Assembly (NCBI GenBank): GCA_031553235.1
Contig: JAVBLS010000051.1
Location: 1-33,079, forward strand
Direction of reading: 5' to 3'
DNA from: Frigididesulfovibrio sp031553235
Lineage (GTDB): Bacteria > Desulfobacterota > Desulfovibrionia > Desulfovibrionales > Desulfovibrionaceae
Length of the DNA stretch: 33,079 bases
The notes under the pieces were generated by a model. It searched no databases. It saw nothing but the letters and a program-made list of their open reading frames with translations, and was not told the origin of the DNA. The position numbers and the translations under genes were made by a program. Shown here one piece after another: positions 1 through 8,190 of this stretch. The number at the start of each line of letters is the position of its first letter. Within the stretch, counting starts at the first letter, position 1.

Positions 1-352
<352 letters not shown>

Positions 353-430
353 CTTAAACTTCCTTCGTTCCCCTTCAATTGACCAAAAATTTGCGTCGGT
401 CCGGGCTCATCCCCACCACCGGCAACAACT

Positions 431-548
431 TTGTTGGTCCCCATGGAGAGGCGGGTACACCCGGTCCCATTCCGAACCCGGAAGTTAAGCGCCTCATCGC
501 CGATGATACTGCGCACTCATACGTGGGAACGTAGGCCGGGGCCAACAA
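431..548 (+). rRNA. rrf: 5S ribosomal RNA
   Basis: About 118 nt with the canonical 5S signature: the central CCGAACCCGGAAGTTAAGC segment at about 473-490 and terminal strands that pair with each other (TTGTTGGTCCCC at 431-442 against GGGGCCAACAA at 538-548). It lies about 80 nt after the 23S end on the same strand, with no tRNA gene between them. Ends were set by the terminal helix and may be off by one or two bases. Confidence 0.96.
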
Positions 549-554
549 TTATTC

Positions 555-597
555 TGAAACTCCCGTTGCTCCAACGCTTCGGGAGTTTCATGCTTTA
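555..597 (+). terminator. rRNA operon terminator
   Basis: An 11-bp perfect stem (TGAAACTCCCG at 555-565 with CGGGAGTTTCA at 580-590), loop of 14 nt, then a short T-rich tail (TGCTTT). It sits 7 nt after the 5S gene, the expected place for the operon terminator. Confidence 0.8.
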
Positions 598-654
598 GGG
601 CTTCAGCCGGTCGAGGGCGCGCAACGCCCGAAACAAGCAAACACCCGACATAGC

Positions 655-993
655 GGGTGGGGACAAGAGTTATACTGAGACCGTCGTTCGGCACGGAGTT
701 CTTGGCCTTCTCAACCCGCTGAGACGGCCTTACCACTTTTTTTCGAGAGCCCTCTGACGGCATCGGCACGCAACTGAGCGTCCGCATACATACGCTTGAG
801 CCGGGCACTTTCCTCTCAAGTTCTTTCATCCGCACCATCATCGATGCATCCATGCCGCCGAATTTCACCCGCCGTTTATAAAAGCGGCGCTACTCATGCC
901 GTGTTCACGGCAAAGCCCGTTCACCGGAACCCCGTTCTCGGCCTGCTTCAAAATCGCCAAAATCTGGCTGTCGGAAAATCGGGACGTTTTCAT
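655..993 (-). pseudogene. IS3-family transposase remnant (OrfA plus start of OrfB), frameshifted
   Basis: Read leftward from the ATG at 991-993, the protein starts MKTSRFSDSQILAILKQAE, a typical IS3-family OrfA start with its helix-turn-helix. The frame then breaks. Restoring one base in the A-run at 880-883 gives AAFYKRRVKFGGMDASM, and two more single-base restorations downstream recover ARLKRMYADAQLRADAVR and a KKW-stop end at 730-732. The A7 run on the minus strand (737-743) is the expected place for the programmed -1 frameshift to OrfB. OrfB survives for about 23 codons (VRPSQRVEKAKNSV...) and then becomes unrecognisable near 660. The catalytic DDE part is absent, so it cannot encode an active transposase. 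Confidence 0.8.
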
Positions 994-1062
994 GCAAAAT
1001 CTCCGTGCTGCTTATTCTCGGAAATTCTACCTTTAAACGCTACTTTTTTTCGGGGGGATTAC
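655..1062 (-). mobile_element. Decayed IS3-family insertion sequence, one end retained
   Basis: The transposase remnant plus its upstream flank. A C/A-rich end on the minus strand (CCCCCCGAAAAAAAGTAG, about 1041-1057) precedes OrfA by about 50 nt and resembles the inverted-repeat end of this IS group. The opposite end and most of OrfB are deleted. A short hairpin (CACCCG at 642-647 with CGGGTG at 654-659) lies just beyond the deletion edge. Boundaries are estimates because no paired terminal repeat or target duplication can be identified. Confidence 0.55.
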
Positions 1063-1101
1063 CGGGGAACTACGCGTGGGGGAAAAGAATACGTTTTGCG
1101 C

Positions 1102-2313
1102 TTACAAAAAGAACAGGGCCATGGACCCGGGCAGGAGCACCGCCGGAATTATGGCCGTGAGCAGCGCTAAAGGCCAGGAGAGCCGCAGCCCGTGACGAAA
1201 GCCGCCGACCAGCACGACGCTGAACCAGGCCCAGGCCAGAACCGGCCCCAGAAAGGGAATGACGCAGAAAAGAAAAGCCGCGGAGGAATAGCACAAGATT
1301 TTGAAGATCCCCGGAAAATCCGCCTTTTCCGGAGCGGTGATGCGCAAAAAGGTGCGGGCCGCTCCGGCGCAGAACAGCAGTGAAAGGCCCACCACCAGGG
1401 GGGCGATGAGCAGCATGATCGGTAGCCCCATTCTGGGTGGGGTGAACATGGTGGAATCGTTGAGAGTGATCGAGGCCACTAGGCTCCAGAGCAGAGTGAA
1501 GAGCAGGGCAACATACGACTGGATAATGAAAAAAAGGTAGGCCGGGGCCAGAGAGCCCGAGGCGCACAGCCCGGCGAAAAAATGTGCCGGCCCAAGCAGG
1601 GTGCGGCGCAGGGTTTCGAGCCAGCCGCCAAGCCGACCATGCTTGCCCGGGTCTTCCCAGGGCGCGTCTTCTTCTACTACGGCCCCGGCGGTATTGGCCT
1701 CGGACCATTCATCGATATGGCCGAGATCACGGGTGGGGCGGTTCTCTTCTTCTTTCTTGAGCATACGCAAATCTCGCTCCACCCGCTCCTCGGGGGGCGT
1801 ATCGTCCTCAGCATAAGGAAAGACCACCGGCGCCGGCTCTTCGGCCGAGGGCTCTGCATCGGCTGTGCGAAGGGTGGGCGCAGCTTTTTTCGGATGGGTT
1901 GGGTCGGCGGGCGTTTGCTCGGCAGTGCTCTCGTCCGTTGGGGGCGCCTCATCCGCAACGGCGTTTACCGGCGCCGGCCCGGGCAGTACCTCGACGGGGG
2001 ATGCCGGGTTGCCCGGCGGCGTGGTCTTGGCAACACTTCGACTCTGGCCGGCCGGGGCCTGATTGGCTTTGGCCGGGGGCTTCTCCGGCAAAGGAAAGTT
2101 GCGGGCCAGGGCGTCCACCGCCTCCCAGATGTCCGCTGGAGCGCGCTCTTTGGGGGGCGCCGGCGGCGGTGGGCTCGGTTTTTCATCCGGCTCAAGAGTG
2201 CGAAAGCGGAAGCGCTGCCGGCACTTTGGGCAGGTGGCGACCTCCGCCGTGGGCGGAATTTTGTTCGCGCCGACGGTGCGGGCAAATTCACAATGCGGGC
2301 AGCGGATGATCAT
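1102..2313 (-). CDS. Zinc-ribbon and Yip1-like membrane protein
   Basis: 403 residues. The N-terminus carries a four-cysteine zinc ribbon of the MJ0042/zinc-ribbon type: CPHC near residues 5-8 and CPKC near 28-31. Residues about 45-240 are a long, low-complexity, Pro/Ala/Glu-rich linker that should be disordered. From about 245 on there are five hydrophobic segments (such as AYLFFIIQSYVALLF and GLPIMLLIAPLVVGLSLLF) in the arrangement of a Yip1-family integral membrane domain. This layout, a cytoplasmic zinc finger tethered to a Yip1 domain, occurs in Desulfobacterota, but the role is not known to me; membrane organisation or protein recruitment is only an inference. It is the last gene of a leftward block, 83 nt after the exporter gene. 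Confidence 0.8.
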   Translation of the reverse strand: MIIRCPHCEFARTVGANKIPPTAEVATCPKCRQRFRFRTLEPDEKPSPPPPAPPKERAPADIWEAVDALARNFPLPEKPPAKANQAPAGQSRSVAKTTPPGNPASPVEVLPGPAPVNAVADEAPPTDESTAEQTPADPTHPKKAAPTLRTADAEPSAEEPAPVVFPYAEDDTPPEERVERDLRMLKKEEENRPTRDLGHIDEWSEANTAGAVVEEDAPWEDPGKHGRLGGWLETLRRTLLGPAHFFAGLCASGSLAPAYLFFIIQSYVALLFTLLWSLVASITLNDSTMFTPPRMGLPIMLLIAPLVVGLSLLFCAGAARTFLRITAPEKADFPGIFKILCYSSAAFLFCVIPFLGPVLAWAWFSVVLVGGFRHGLRLSWPLALLTAIIPAVLLPGSMALFFL

Positions 2314-2396
2314 CGGGGCACTTCCGTGGCGGGCCTTAAACGTATCCTATTATCATACAGGCAAGGACAGCCGCCGGCAAGGAGCCCGTCTTCCCT

Positions 2397-3833
2397 TTAC
2401 TTGCCTCCCTCGTAGTCGCACTCGGCGGATTCGACGTTCTTGCCCTCGGAATGTCGGGCATGGAAAAAGATCAGCGCGGAAAAGGCCGTGAGCACGCCGA
2501 GGCAGAGATAGGTTTTGTGGAAAGCATTGATGACGTCGGCGCTGCCGCCTGAAATGCCGCGCAGGCCGGTAAATTCTCCCAGAATGGCGGCCGCGCAGGC
2601 CACGGCCATGCCCATGGAAACCTGCATGATAACCGAGAGCATGCCGTTGGCTGCGGCGGCGTGACGGTCGGGCACGTCGATCAGGGTCAGGGTGTTCATG
2701 GCCGTAAACTGCGTGGAGTTGGTCGTGCCGAACACGCAGAACAGCAGAATGATGTGGAACTGGGGCGTATCCTGGTCGATGAAGGAGAAGCAGGAGATCA
2801 GCAGGGCCAGGAGCAGGGTGTTGCAGACCAGCAGCATCCGGTAGCCCAGAATTCTGAGCAGCGGTCGGATGAAGCTTTTGACCAGCATAGCGGCCAGGGT
2901 CATGGGCACCATGGTCAGGCCGGCCTTCAGCGGGCCGTAGCCGAGGCCCACCTGGAGCAGCAGGGGGGTGAGAAACGGCATGGCCCCATTACCGATACGG
3001 GCAAACATGTTGCCGAGAATACCCACACTGAAGTTGCGGGTGTGGAACATGGCCGGGCTGAACAGGGGATACGGAGTATGTCTGGCGTGCAGGCAATAGC
3101 CGGTAAGGCAAATCAAGCCGAAGAAAAAGACCATGATCATCGGGGTATAGGCTAGATGCAGCTCGCCCACGCCTTCCAGGGCGATGGTCACGGCGACCAT
3201 GGCCGCCCCGAAGAGCAGAAAACCGAAGAGATCAAAGGGGTTCGGCTTTTCCGGCTTGGGCAGATCCGGCATGAAGCGCCTGGAGGCGAACCAGCCGACA
3301 ACGCCCAGTGGAATGTTGATCAAAAAAATCCAGTGCCATGAGGCATAGTCCACCAGAAAGCCACCCAAGGTCGGCCCGAGGAGCGGGCCGATAAGACCCG
3401 GTATGGTGATGAAGCTCAAGACCTGGACGAGGTTTTCTCGCGGGTAGGCCTTGAGTATGCTGAGCCGGCCGACCGGGACCATCAGGGAGCCCCCGATGCC
3501 CTGAAGCACACGGCAGGCGGTGAGTATAGGCAGAGTGGGCGATAGGGCGCACCCCAGGGAGCCCAGGACAAAAACCACAATGGCGAAGAGAAAGGACCGC
3601 CGGATGCCGAAGCGGTCGGTAATCCAGCCCGAGGCCGGGATGAGCATGGCCACGGTCAGCAGATAGGCGATGATCACGGCCTGCATCTGCAGCGGGTTGG
3701 TGTTCAGGCTTTTGGCCATGGCCGGCAGGGCGGTGTTCAAAATGGTGGCGTCAAGGGTTTCCATGAAAAACGCCACAGCCACCAGCCAGGGCAGGACGCG
3801 CGCTTCAAGAGGGCTAAGAGTTCGGCTTTCCAT
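2397..3833 (-). CDS. mdtD: MFS multidrug exporter, DHA2 family (MdtD/HsrA-like)
   Basis: 478 residues, about 14 hydrophobic segments, the DHA2 (EmrB/QacA) fold of inner-membrane proton-drug antiporters. Motif A is readable as GWITDRFGIRR near residues 68-78, motif B/C features appear as RVLQGIGGSLMVPVGR, and GLIGPLLGPTLGGFLVDYASWHWIFLINIP is cut from the conserved TM5-6 region. Alignment from memory to E. coli MdtD is close over most of the length, including NTALPAMAKSL and MNTLTL.DVPD. The real substrate cannot be told from sequence. The next gene upstream on this strand, the spermidine-synthase-like gene, ends 18 nt before this start, so the two probably share a transcript. Confidence 0.88.
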   Translation of the reverse strand: MESRTLSPLEARVLPWLVAVAFFMETLDATILNTALPAMAKSLNTNPLQMQAVIIAYLLTVAMLIPASGWITDRFGIRRSFLFAIVVFVLGSLGCALSPTLPILTACRVLQGIGGSLMVPVGRLSILKAYPRENLVQVLSFITIPGLIGPLLGPTLGGFLVDYASWHWIFLINIPLGVVGWFASRRFMPDLPKPEKPNPFDLFGFLLFGAAMVAVTIALEGVGELHLAYTPMIMVFFFGLICLTGYCLHARHTPYPLFSPAMFHTRNFSVGILGNMFARIGNGAMPFLTPLLLQVGLGYGPLKAGLTMVPMTLAAMLVKSFIRPLLRILGYRMLLVCNTLLLALLISCFSFIDQDTPQFHIILLFCVFGTTNSTQFTAMNTLTLIDVPDRHAAAANGMLSVIMQVSMGMAVACAAAILGEFTGLRGISGGSADVINAFHKTYLCLGVLTAFSALIFFHARHSEGKNVESAECDYEGGK

Positions 3834-3851
3834 AAGACATGTCTTCTTCGA

Positions 3852-5411
3852 TTAATTAAGATACCCAAGGGTATAGCGCTCGACCGGGGCGTAATTGTCG
3901 CACAGCGCGGGGACGTCGGCGGTAAGCGGTTTGGAGTACAGGTGGGGCCAGAAACGGGCGAGTTCCGGATGGTCGGCTTCCTTTTGAGGGAGAGGTTGCG
4001 GGGTGCGGAAGGCCATGAGCATGACATTCTGCACCTGCTCGGGATTGGCAGGCGACTGCACCGGAAAGACGTATACTTGGTCGAAGACCTGGGCAAAGGC
4101 GGCGTGGATGCTGCGCAAGAGCCGGCCGTTGTCGCCCTCCACGGCGGAGATCACGTTCATCATGAAGATGCCGTCTTCGGCCAGCAGACGGTAAATGTGT
4201 TCGGCAGCCTCGCGCGTGCCCAGGTGAAAGGGCACGGTGTAATGGGAATTGAACACGTCGCCGAAGACCAAATCGTAGGGGCCGTGTTCGCCTTCCACCG
4301 CGGCCGCGTTTCGATTCAGGAAAATACGGGCGTCCTCGTGGTGCACCGTCAGGCGCGGGTCGTCCAGGGGCGCGACAAACCAGCCGTGGGCCACCCGGCT
4401 GATCTCCGGGTCCAGTTCCACGGTGTCGATTCGTACTTTTTGCGGGTCCAGCCCGGATTTACCGGCCAGAATCCACTTGGGCACGGAAAAGCCGCCGCCG
4501 CCGAGCATCAGCACTTTTTGCGATTGGGGCGCCAGACGGGTGGCCAGGGCGTACCAGCGGGTATAGCTGAAGGCCAGGTCTGTGGGGTCATCCAGATACA
4601 TGCCCGACTGGCTGCTGCCGGGATCGGTCATGAGAAAACGGGCGGGCCGGCCGTCCAGGCTGCCTTCGCTTATCCGCATAGTGTTGTAGGCGCTCTCAAA
4701 AATATGGATACCGGCCTGGGCTTGGGCCATGGCTGTAATTTTGCTCAGACAGGCGCAGGCCACGATGAGCCCGATGACCAGGAATTTGGGTGCCAGCGGC
4801 CTGGCCTTCGCGCAAAAGGCGGCCAGAAGCAGGCACACGGCCACGCCCAGGGTGATTTCACGGCTGCCGAAAAAGGCGATGAGCACAAAACCGCCGAGGA
4901 AGGTGCCGACGATGCTGCCGATGGTCGAGAGGGCCGTGAGCGTGCCGATGACCCCGCCGGCTTTGGGGTTGTCCTGAATGGCCAGGCGAATCACATAGGG
5001 CGAGACCATGCCGCAGAGCACGCTGGGCAACGCGAACAGACAGAGCGCGGCCGTCAGTGTGGCCAGATACAGGGACATGCCCGATAGGGTCAGAAAGGGA
5101 AGCAGGGCGTCCTGCAGCAGGGCGGCGCAGACCACGAAAGCCGCGGCGGCCAGAAGAATTCCCGAAAGCCGAGCCCAGGCCCGGGCGAATCTGTCGTCGC
5201 CGGCCTTGCCTTTGCCCGGGGGAGCGGAGAGCGCCGAGTCGGCCATGCCGCCGCCCAGGCGGTAGCCCAGGCTCAAACCCGCCAGGATCACCCCAATCAG
5301 GCTGGTCCAGACGACGATGGAGGTGCCGAGCCAGGGGGCCAGCAGACGAGCCCCGGCCATCTCGAACACCATCACGGCGAGTCCGTTCAAAAACATGATG
5401 AGCGCGGCCAT
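3852..5411 (-). CDS. Membrane-anchored spermidine synthase-like protein
   Basis: 519 residues. The first about 215 residues hold about seven to eight hydrophobic segments (start MAALIMFLNGLAVMVFEMAG). The C-terminal half is a class I SAM-binding fold like spermidine synthase: motif I VLMLGGGGFSVPKW, the acidic end of strand 2 in DTVELDPEI, and the third motif HHEDARIFL. Where SpeE has its catalytic aspartate motif (typically D-[SA]-[ST]-D), this protein reads YDLVFGDVFNSHY, so the second substrate-binding aspartate appears to be missing. It is therefore more likely a fused transporter/methyltransferase-like protein of unknown substrate than a true polyamine synthase. Start chosen at 5411, preceded by a good ribosome site (GGAAGAGG). 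Confidence 0.8.
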   Translation of the reverse strand: MAALIMFLNGLAVMVFEMAGARLLAPWLGTSIVVWTSLIGVILAGLSLGYRLGGGMADSALSAPPGKGKAGDDRFARAWARLSGILLAAAAFVVCAALLQDALLPFLTLSGMSLYLATLTAALCLFALPSVLCGMVSPYVIRLAIQDNPKAGGVIGTLTALSTIGSIVGTFLGGFVLIAFFGSREITLGVAVCLLLAAFCAKARPLAPKFLVIGLIVACACLSKITAMAQAQAGIHIFESAYNTMRISEGSLDGRPARFLMTDPGSSQSGMYLDDPTDLAFSYTRWYALATRLAPQSQKVLMLGGGGFSVPKWILAGKSGLDPQKVRIDTVELDPEISRVAHGWFVAPLDDPRLTVHHEDARIFLNRNAAAVEGEHGPYDLVFGDVFNSHYTVPFHLGTREAAEHIYRLLAEDGIFMMNVISAVEGDNGRLLRSIHAAFAQVFDQVYVFPVQSPANPEQVQNVMLMAFRTPQPLPQKEADHPELARFWPHLYSKPLTADVPALCDNYAPVERYTLGYLN

Positions 5412-5623
5412 GATTTTCCTCTTCCTTCGGACGTGCTTGCAGAATTATATGGCGGTCGTCGACGGTGGAACATTAGAATAAGCGCGTGAAAAGCGAGGTA
5501 TGCCACTTTTTTTTTCACCGGACAAGGCGCGGCGGGCCCCTCTTGCCCATTGTCGGAAAAGAGATTAACTTTCCTTACATGAACAAGCCGTCATTCGGCC
5601 ATGACGATCGACCGGAGGTCTGC

Positions 5624-6430
5624 ATGCCGGCGCCGATCTTTTTTTCTTCTCCTATCTTGCGTCTGTTGTCGGTGATATTCAGCGCCGTGTTCCTGGTTGC
5701 AGCCACACCCGGCGTGGTGTTTTGCGCGCAGAACACCACGCCCGCCGAAACCGCCAAAGCCGCCGGCAATACCGCTCCCGTCAAAAGCACCAAAACTGCT
5801 CCCGCCAACTCGGCCCAAAGCGTTCCCCAGGCTGCGGCCAAAGCTGTGCCCGTCACATCGGCTCAAGCGGCGGAAGCCGGCAATGCTTTCGCGGTGCGCC
5901 CCGGCGTGCGCAAGAGCTCGCAAAAATCCTTGCAACGCTTCACGCCCAAAGCCTTTGGCCGCGACGTGGTCATACGTCCGAACCGTCCTCTCGAGCCGGT
6001 GCCGTACAGTGTGGTCAAGCATGAGGATGACAAGGGACGTTCCCTGGCGGGCAACGAAAACATCAGTTTCAGCGCCGAGCGTAAGCTTCCGGCCGAAGGC
6101 GTGGCCGCGCGCCGCGCCCCATTGCCCGGCGCCCGTGACACCATGTCGCAGTTCGACGGGCCGCCGCCTCCCGAAGTGGCCATGCGCTATCAAATGCGTA
6201 ACGGCACCAGCGCCCGTCTGGCGGTCAACCCCCAGGATCCATCTTCGCCCATCTACGCGCCCGTCCTACCCGGCCGGAATATGGATTCCGCCGGCGTTTA
6301 TCTGGATATGGAACTGCGCAAGGATTTGCAGCTCCAGTTGGGCGGGGAATACCGCGATTTGGATGCCGACTCCGGCGGGCGGCCGGAAAAGTCCACCGGG
6401 GCTTCCATGGGCTTCAAACTCAATTTTTAA
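5624..6430 (+). CDS. Secreted protein of unknown function with outer-membrane-like C-terminus
   Basis: 268 residues from the ATG at 5624, chosen because GGAGGT lies 4 nt upstream (5614-5619); longer in-frame starts at 5486 and 5579 lack such a site. A signal peptide is clear: a hydrophobic run LLSVIFSAVFLVAATPG ending at FCA-Q, a plausible signal peptidase I site near residue 33. The next 70 residues are Ala/Thr/Lys/Pro-rich and should be unstructured. The last about 50 residues alternate polar and hydrophobic (GVYLDMELRKDLQLQLGGEY) and the chain ends MGFKLNF, with the final phenylalanine typical of Bam-recognised outer-membrane proteins. I do not recognise a family. It is divergent from the block at 1102-5411 and ends before a terminator, so it is probably monocistronic. 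Confidence 0.72.
   Translation: MPAPIFFSSPILRLLSVIFSAVFLVAATPGVVFCAQNTTPAETAKAAGNTAPVKSTKTAPANSAQSVPQAAAKAVPVTSAQAAEAGNAFAVRPGVRKSSQKSLQRFTPKAFGRDVVIRPNRPLEPVPYSVVKHEDDKGRSLAGNENISFSAERKLPAEGVAARRAPLPGARDTMSQFDGPPPPEVAMRYQMRNGTSARLAVNPQDPSSPIYAPVLPGRNMDSAGVYLDMELRKDLQLQLGGEYRDLDADSGGRPEKSTGASMGFKLNF
5711..5742. repeat. 32-bp near-perfect palindrome inside a coding sequence
   Basis: GGCGTGGTGTT at 5711-5721 is the exact reverse complement of AACACCACGCC at 5732-5742, and the intervening 10 bases are also self-complementary except for a T/G pair (5722 and 5731). As RNA it forms a continuous stem with one G-U pair and a minimal GCGC loop. It lies at the signal peptide cleavage site of the secreted-protein gene. 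Confidence 0.85.
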
Positions 6431-6444
6431 ACCGCCGCACCTCC

Positions 6445-6497
6445 GGGGACAATCCCCATATTTTTCAGGCCGCCTGGATCAGGTGGGCCTTTTTTTC
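6445..6497 (+). terminator. Terminator of the secreted-protein gene
   Basis: Two hairpins in tandem after the stop codon: GGGG/CCCC (6445-6456) followed by ATATTTTT, then AGGCCGCCTG (6467-6476) pairing with CAGGTGGGCCT (one bulge) followed by a run of T. The second is the stronger intrinsic terminator. Confidence 0.7.
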
Positions 6498-6575
6498 CGC
6501 CCAGAAAAAAGTATTTTTTTATTTTATTCAATAAATATATAGTTTTATTTTTGAGCAGTCTAAGCGATTCGCCTT

Positions 6576-6591
6576 TGGCACGGCCTTTGAA
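6576..6591 (+). promoter_or_regulatory. Candidate sigma-54 promoter of the hook cluster
   Basis: TGGCACG at 6576-6582, four bases, then TTGA at 6587-6590. This matches the -24/-12 consensus (TGGCACG-N4-TTGC) except that the final C is A. The GG-to-G spacing of 12 is correct. A start about 11 nt downstream, near 6601, would leave the ribosome site AAGGAGA (6604-6610) just inside the transcript. Sigma-54 control of hook genes is common in polar flagella systems. Confidence 0.5.
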
Positions 6592-6616
6592 AATATACGG
6601 GCCAAGGAGAGCGAAC

Positions 6617-8179
6617 ATGCAATTTTTACCTGTTGCCGCCGAAACCACCACCGCCGTTGTCGAGCAGGCGCAAAGCCGGCTGGACCGTCTGCAGGGCGAT
6701 CAATCCTTTGGTCAGGTCTACTCCTCGTTCATTGAGGAAGGCCGCGAAAATTACACAGGCCTGCCCCCGGGGTTCGCGGCCAAGGCGGCCGAAGGCGGTT
6801 CTCTAGACCGCGACACCACCGGCCTGCTGCAAAAAGTCCTGAAGCGGCGCGGCGCCCTGGAGGAGAGCATTGAGTCCCTGGACCAGCTCCTGGCCTCGGG
6901 CGCGCCTCTGTCCGTGGGGCGGATCTTCTCGGCACTCTCCGGAAACACGCGCCTCACCCCCGAACTGGAAGGCCAGGAACGCCTGGATTTCAAGCAGATC
7001 ATGCAGAAGCTGGGTTTCAGTACTGAAGAGGCCGACGACCTGCTGGCCATGTCCGACAAGGGGGCCGGCTCGGCCGCCTGGAAGCGCATCTCGCAAAAGC
7101 TGCAGGAAACGGACGGCTTTGAGTTGCACGGCGAAGAACTGGCCGCTCTGCTCAAGGGTCTGGATATTTCTGAAGGCGTGCAAAAGCAAATCACCAAGCT
7201 GCTTTCCGAGCAGCAGAGCCTGTCTCTTTCCAGCGAGCAACTGAACATTTTGCTGGCCGAAGCCGGCAATGAAATGGCCGCCAAGGATCTGGCTTCGCGT
7301 TCCGTGCAAAAACAGATGCGCGCCGCCATGGAAGAAGCCCTGGAACAGGCCAGGCTGAACAGAAAGGCCGACCCCTCGGCCGACGCCAAGGGCACCAAGC
7401 TCAGCGAATTTTCCGAGGCCACGATGCAGAGCTCGATCAGCAAGAGGGTCGATGCTTCCTTGAGCGATACCGCCGGGCGCGACGGCACAGACAGAAACGG
7501 CTCCCACCGGGAAGATCCGGACTTTTCCGGAGACGGCAAGGGCCGGGCCGAGCGCATTCTGACCAAGGGCACTTCCGAGTCCGAGGCCGGGGTGGCGCGA
7601 CCCAAGAGCAAGGGCGCTGAAGCTGTGGACCGGATGATGCAGCGCATCGACGCTACCGTGACCACACCCCAGCCTGCGCAGACGGGCGCCGCCCCCCAGG
7701 CCTCTTTGGGTGAACTCGCGGGCCGACATCGGCAGGAAATTTTTACCCAGATCGAACAGGGCGTGCTCAGCAACCTCAACGCCGGCGGCGGCCGTCTGAC
7801 CCTGCAGCTCAACCCCCAGGAACTGGGGCAGATCAGCGTGGTGCTTTCTGTGCACCAAGGCGAGGTGCGGGCCACCATCCGGGCCGAGAACGCCGAAAGC
7901 GTGGCCGTTCTCTCGGACCAACTGCAGCAGCTTCGTAATTCGCTGGAAGAGGCCGGCCTGAAAGTTGCAGAATTGGATGTACAGACAGGGCTTCGGGAAG
8001 ATTTTACCTCCTGGAACTGGACCGGCGCCGAAGATCACAATCTGATGCGGGATGCCGAGGAACGGGCCAGAATGCGACGCCTCGCCGGATTACGGCGTGA
8101 GGCGGTCGGAACTCCCGAAACCGGCGAAACGGCAATCTCGGCGCGTACGGGCTCCAACGGCCTGTATATCGTCGCCTGA
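6617..8179 (+). CDS. fliK: Flagellar hook-length control protein FliK
   Basis: 520 residues from the ATG at 6617, supported by AAGGAGA at 6604-6610; an in-frame extension to 6551 would include the sigma-54 site and is rejected. The N-terminal 350 residues are hydrophilic, Glu/Leu/Ser/Ala-rich and poorly conserved, as is usual for the ruler part of FliK. The C-terminal Flg_hook domain is unmistakable at about residues 390-465: LTLQLNPQELGQISVVLSV, then VRATIRAENAESVAVLSDQL, RNSLEEAGLKVAELDV. FliK measures hook length and switches the export gate from hook to filament substrates. Longer than the 405 residues of the enteric protein. It is 11 nt ahead of flgD, so the two are very likely co-transcribed. 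Confidence 0.92.
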   Translation: MQFLPVAAETTTAVVEQAQSRLDRLQGDQSFGQVYSSFIEEGRENYTGLPPGFAAKAAEGGSLDRDTTGLLQKVLKRRGALEESIESLDQLLASGAPLSVGRIFSALSGNTRLTPELEGQERLDFKQIMQKLGFSTEEADDLLAMSDKGAGSAAWKRISQKLQETDGFELHGEELAALLKGLDISEGVQKQITKLLSEQQSLSLSSEQLNILLAEAGNEMAAKDLASRSVQKQMRAAMEEALEQARLNRKADPSADAKGTKLSEFSEATMQSSISKRVDASLSDTAGRDGTDRNGSHREDPDFSGDGKGRAERILTKGTSESEAGVARPKSKGAEAVDRMMQRIDATVTTPQPAQTGAAPQASLGELAGRHRQEIFTQIEQGVLSNLNAGGGRLTLQLNPQELGQISVVLSVHQGEVRATIRAENAESVAVLSDQLQQLRNSLEEAGLKVAELDVQTGLREDFTSWNWTGAEDHNLMRDAEERARMRRLAGLRREAVGTPETGETAISARTGSNGLYIVA

Positions 8180-8190
8180 GGGGACATCCA

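Noticed and set aside
353..430. A tRNA gene between 23S and 5S
   Set aside because: No cloverleaf or TTCGA-type T-arm could be found in the 78-base spacer.
6803..8038. Long antisense frames over fliK (411 and 375 residues)
   Set aside because: The sense strand is a clear FliK; the antisense frames reflect codon bias only.
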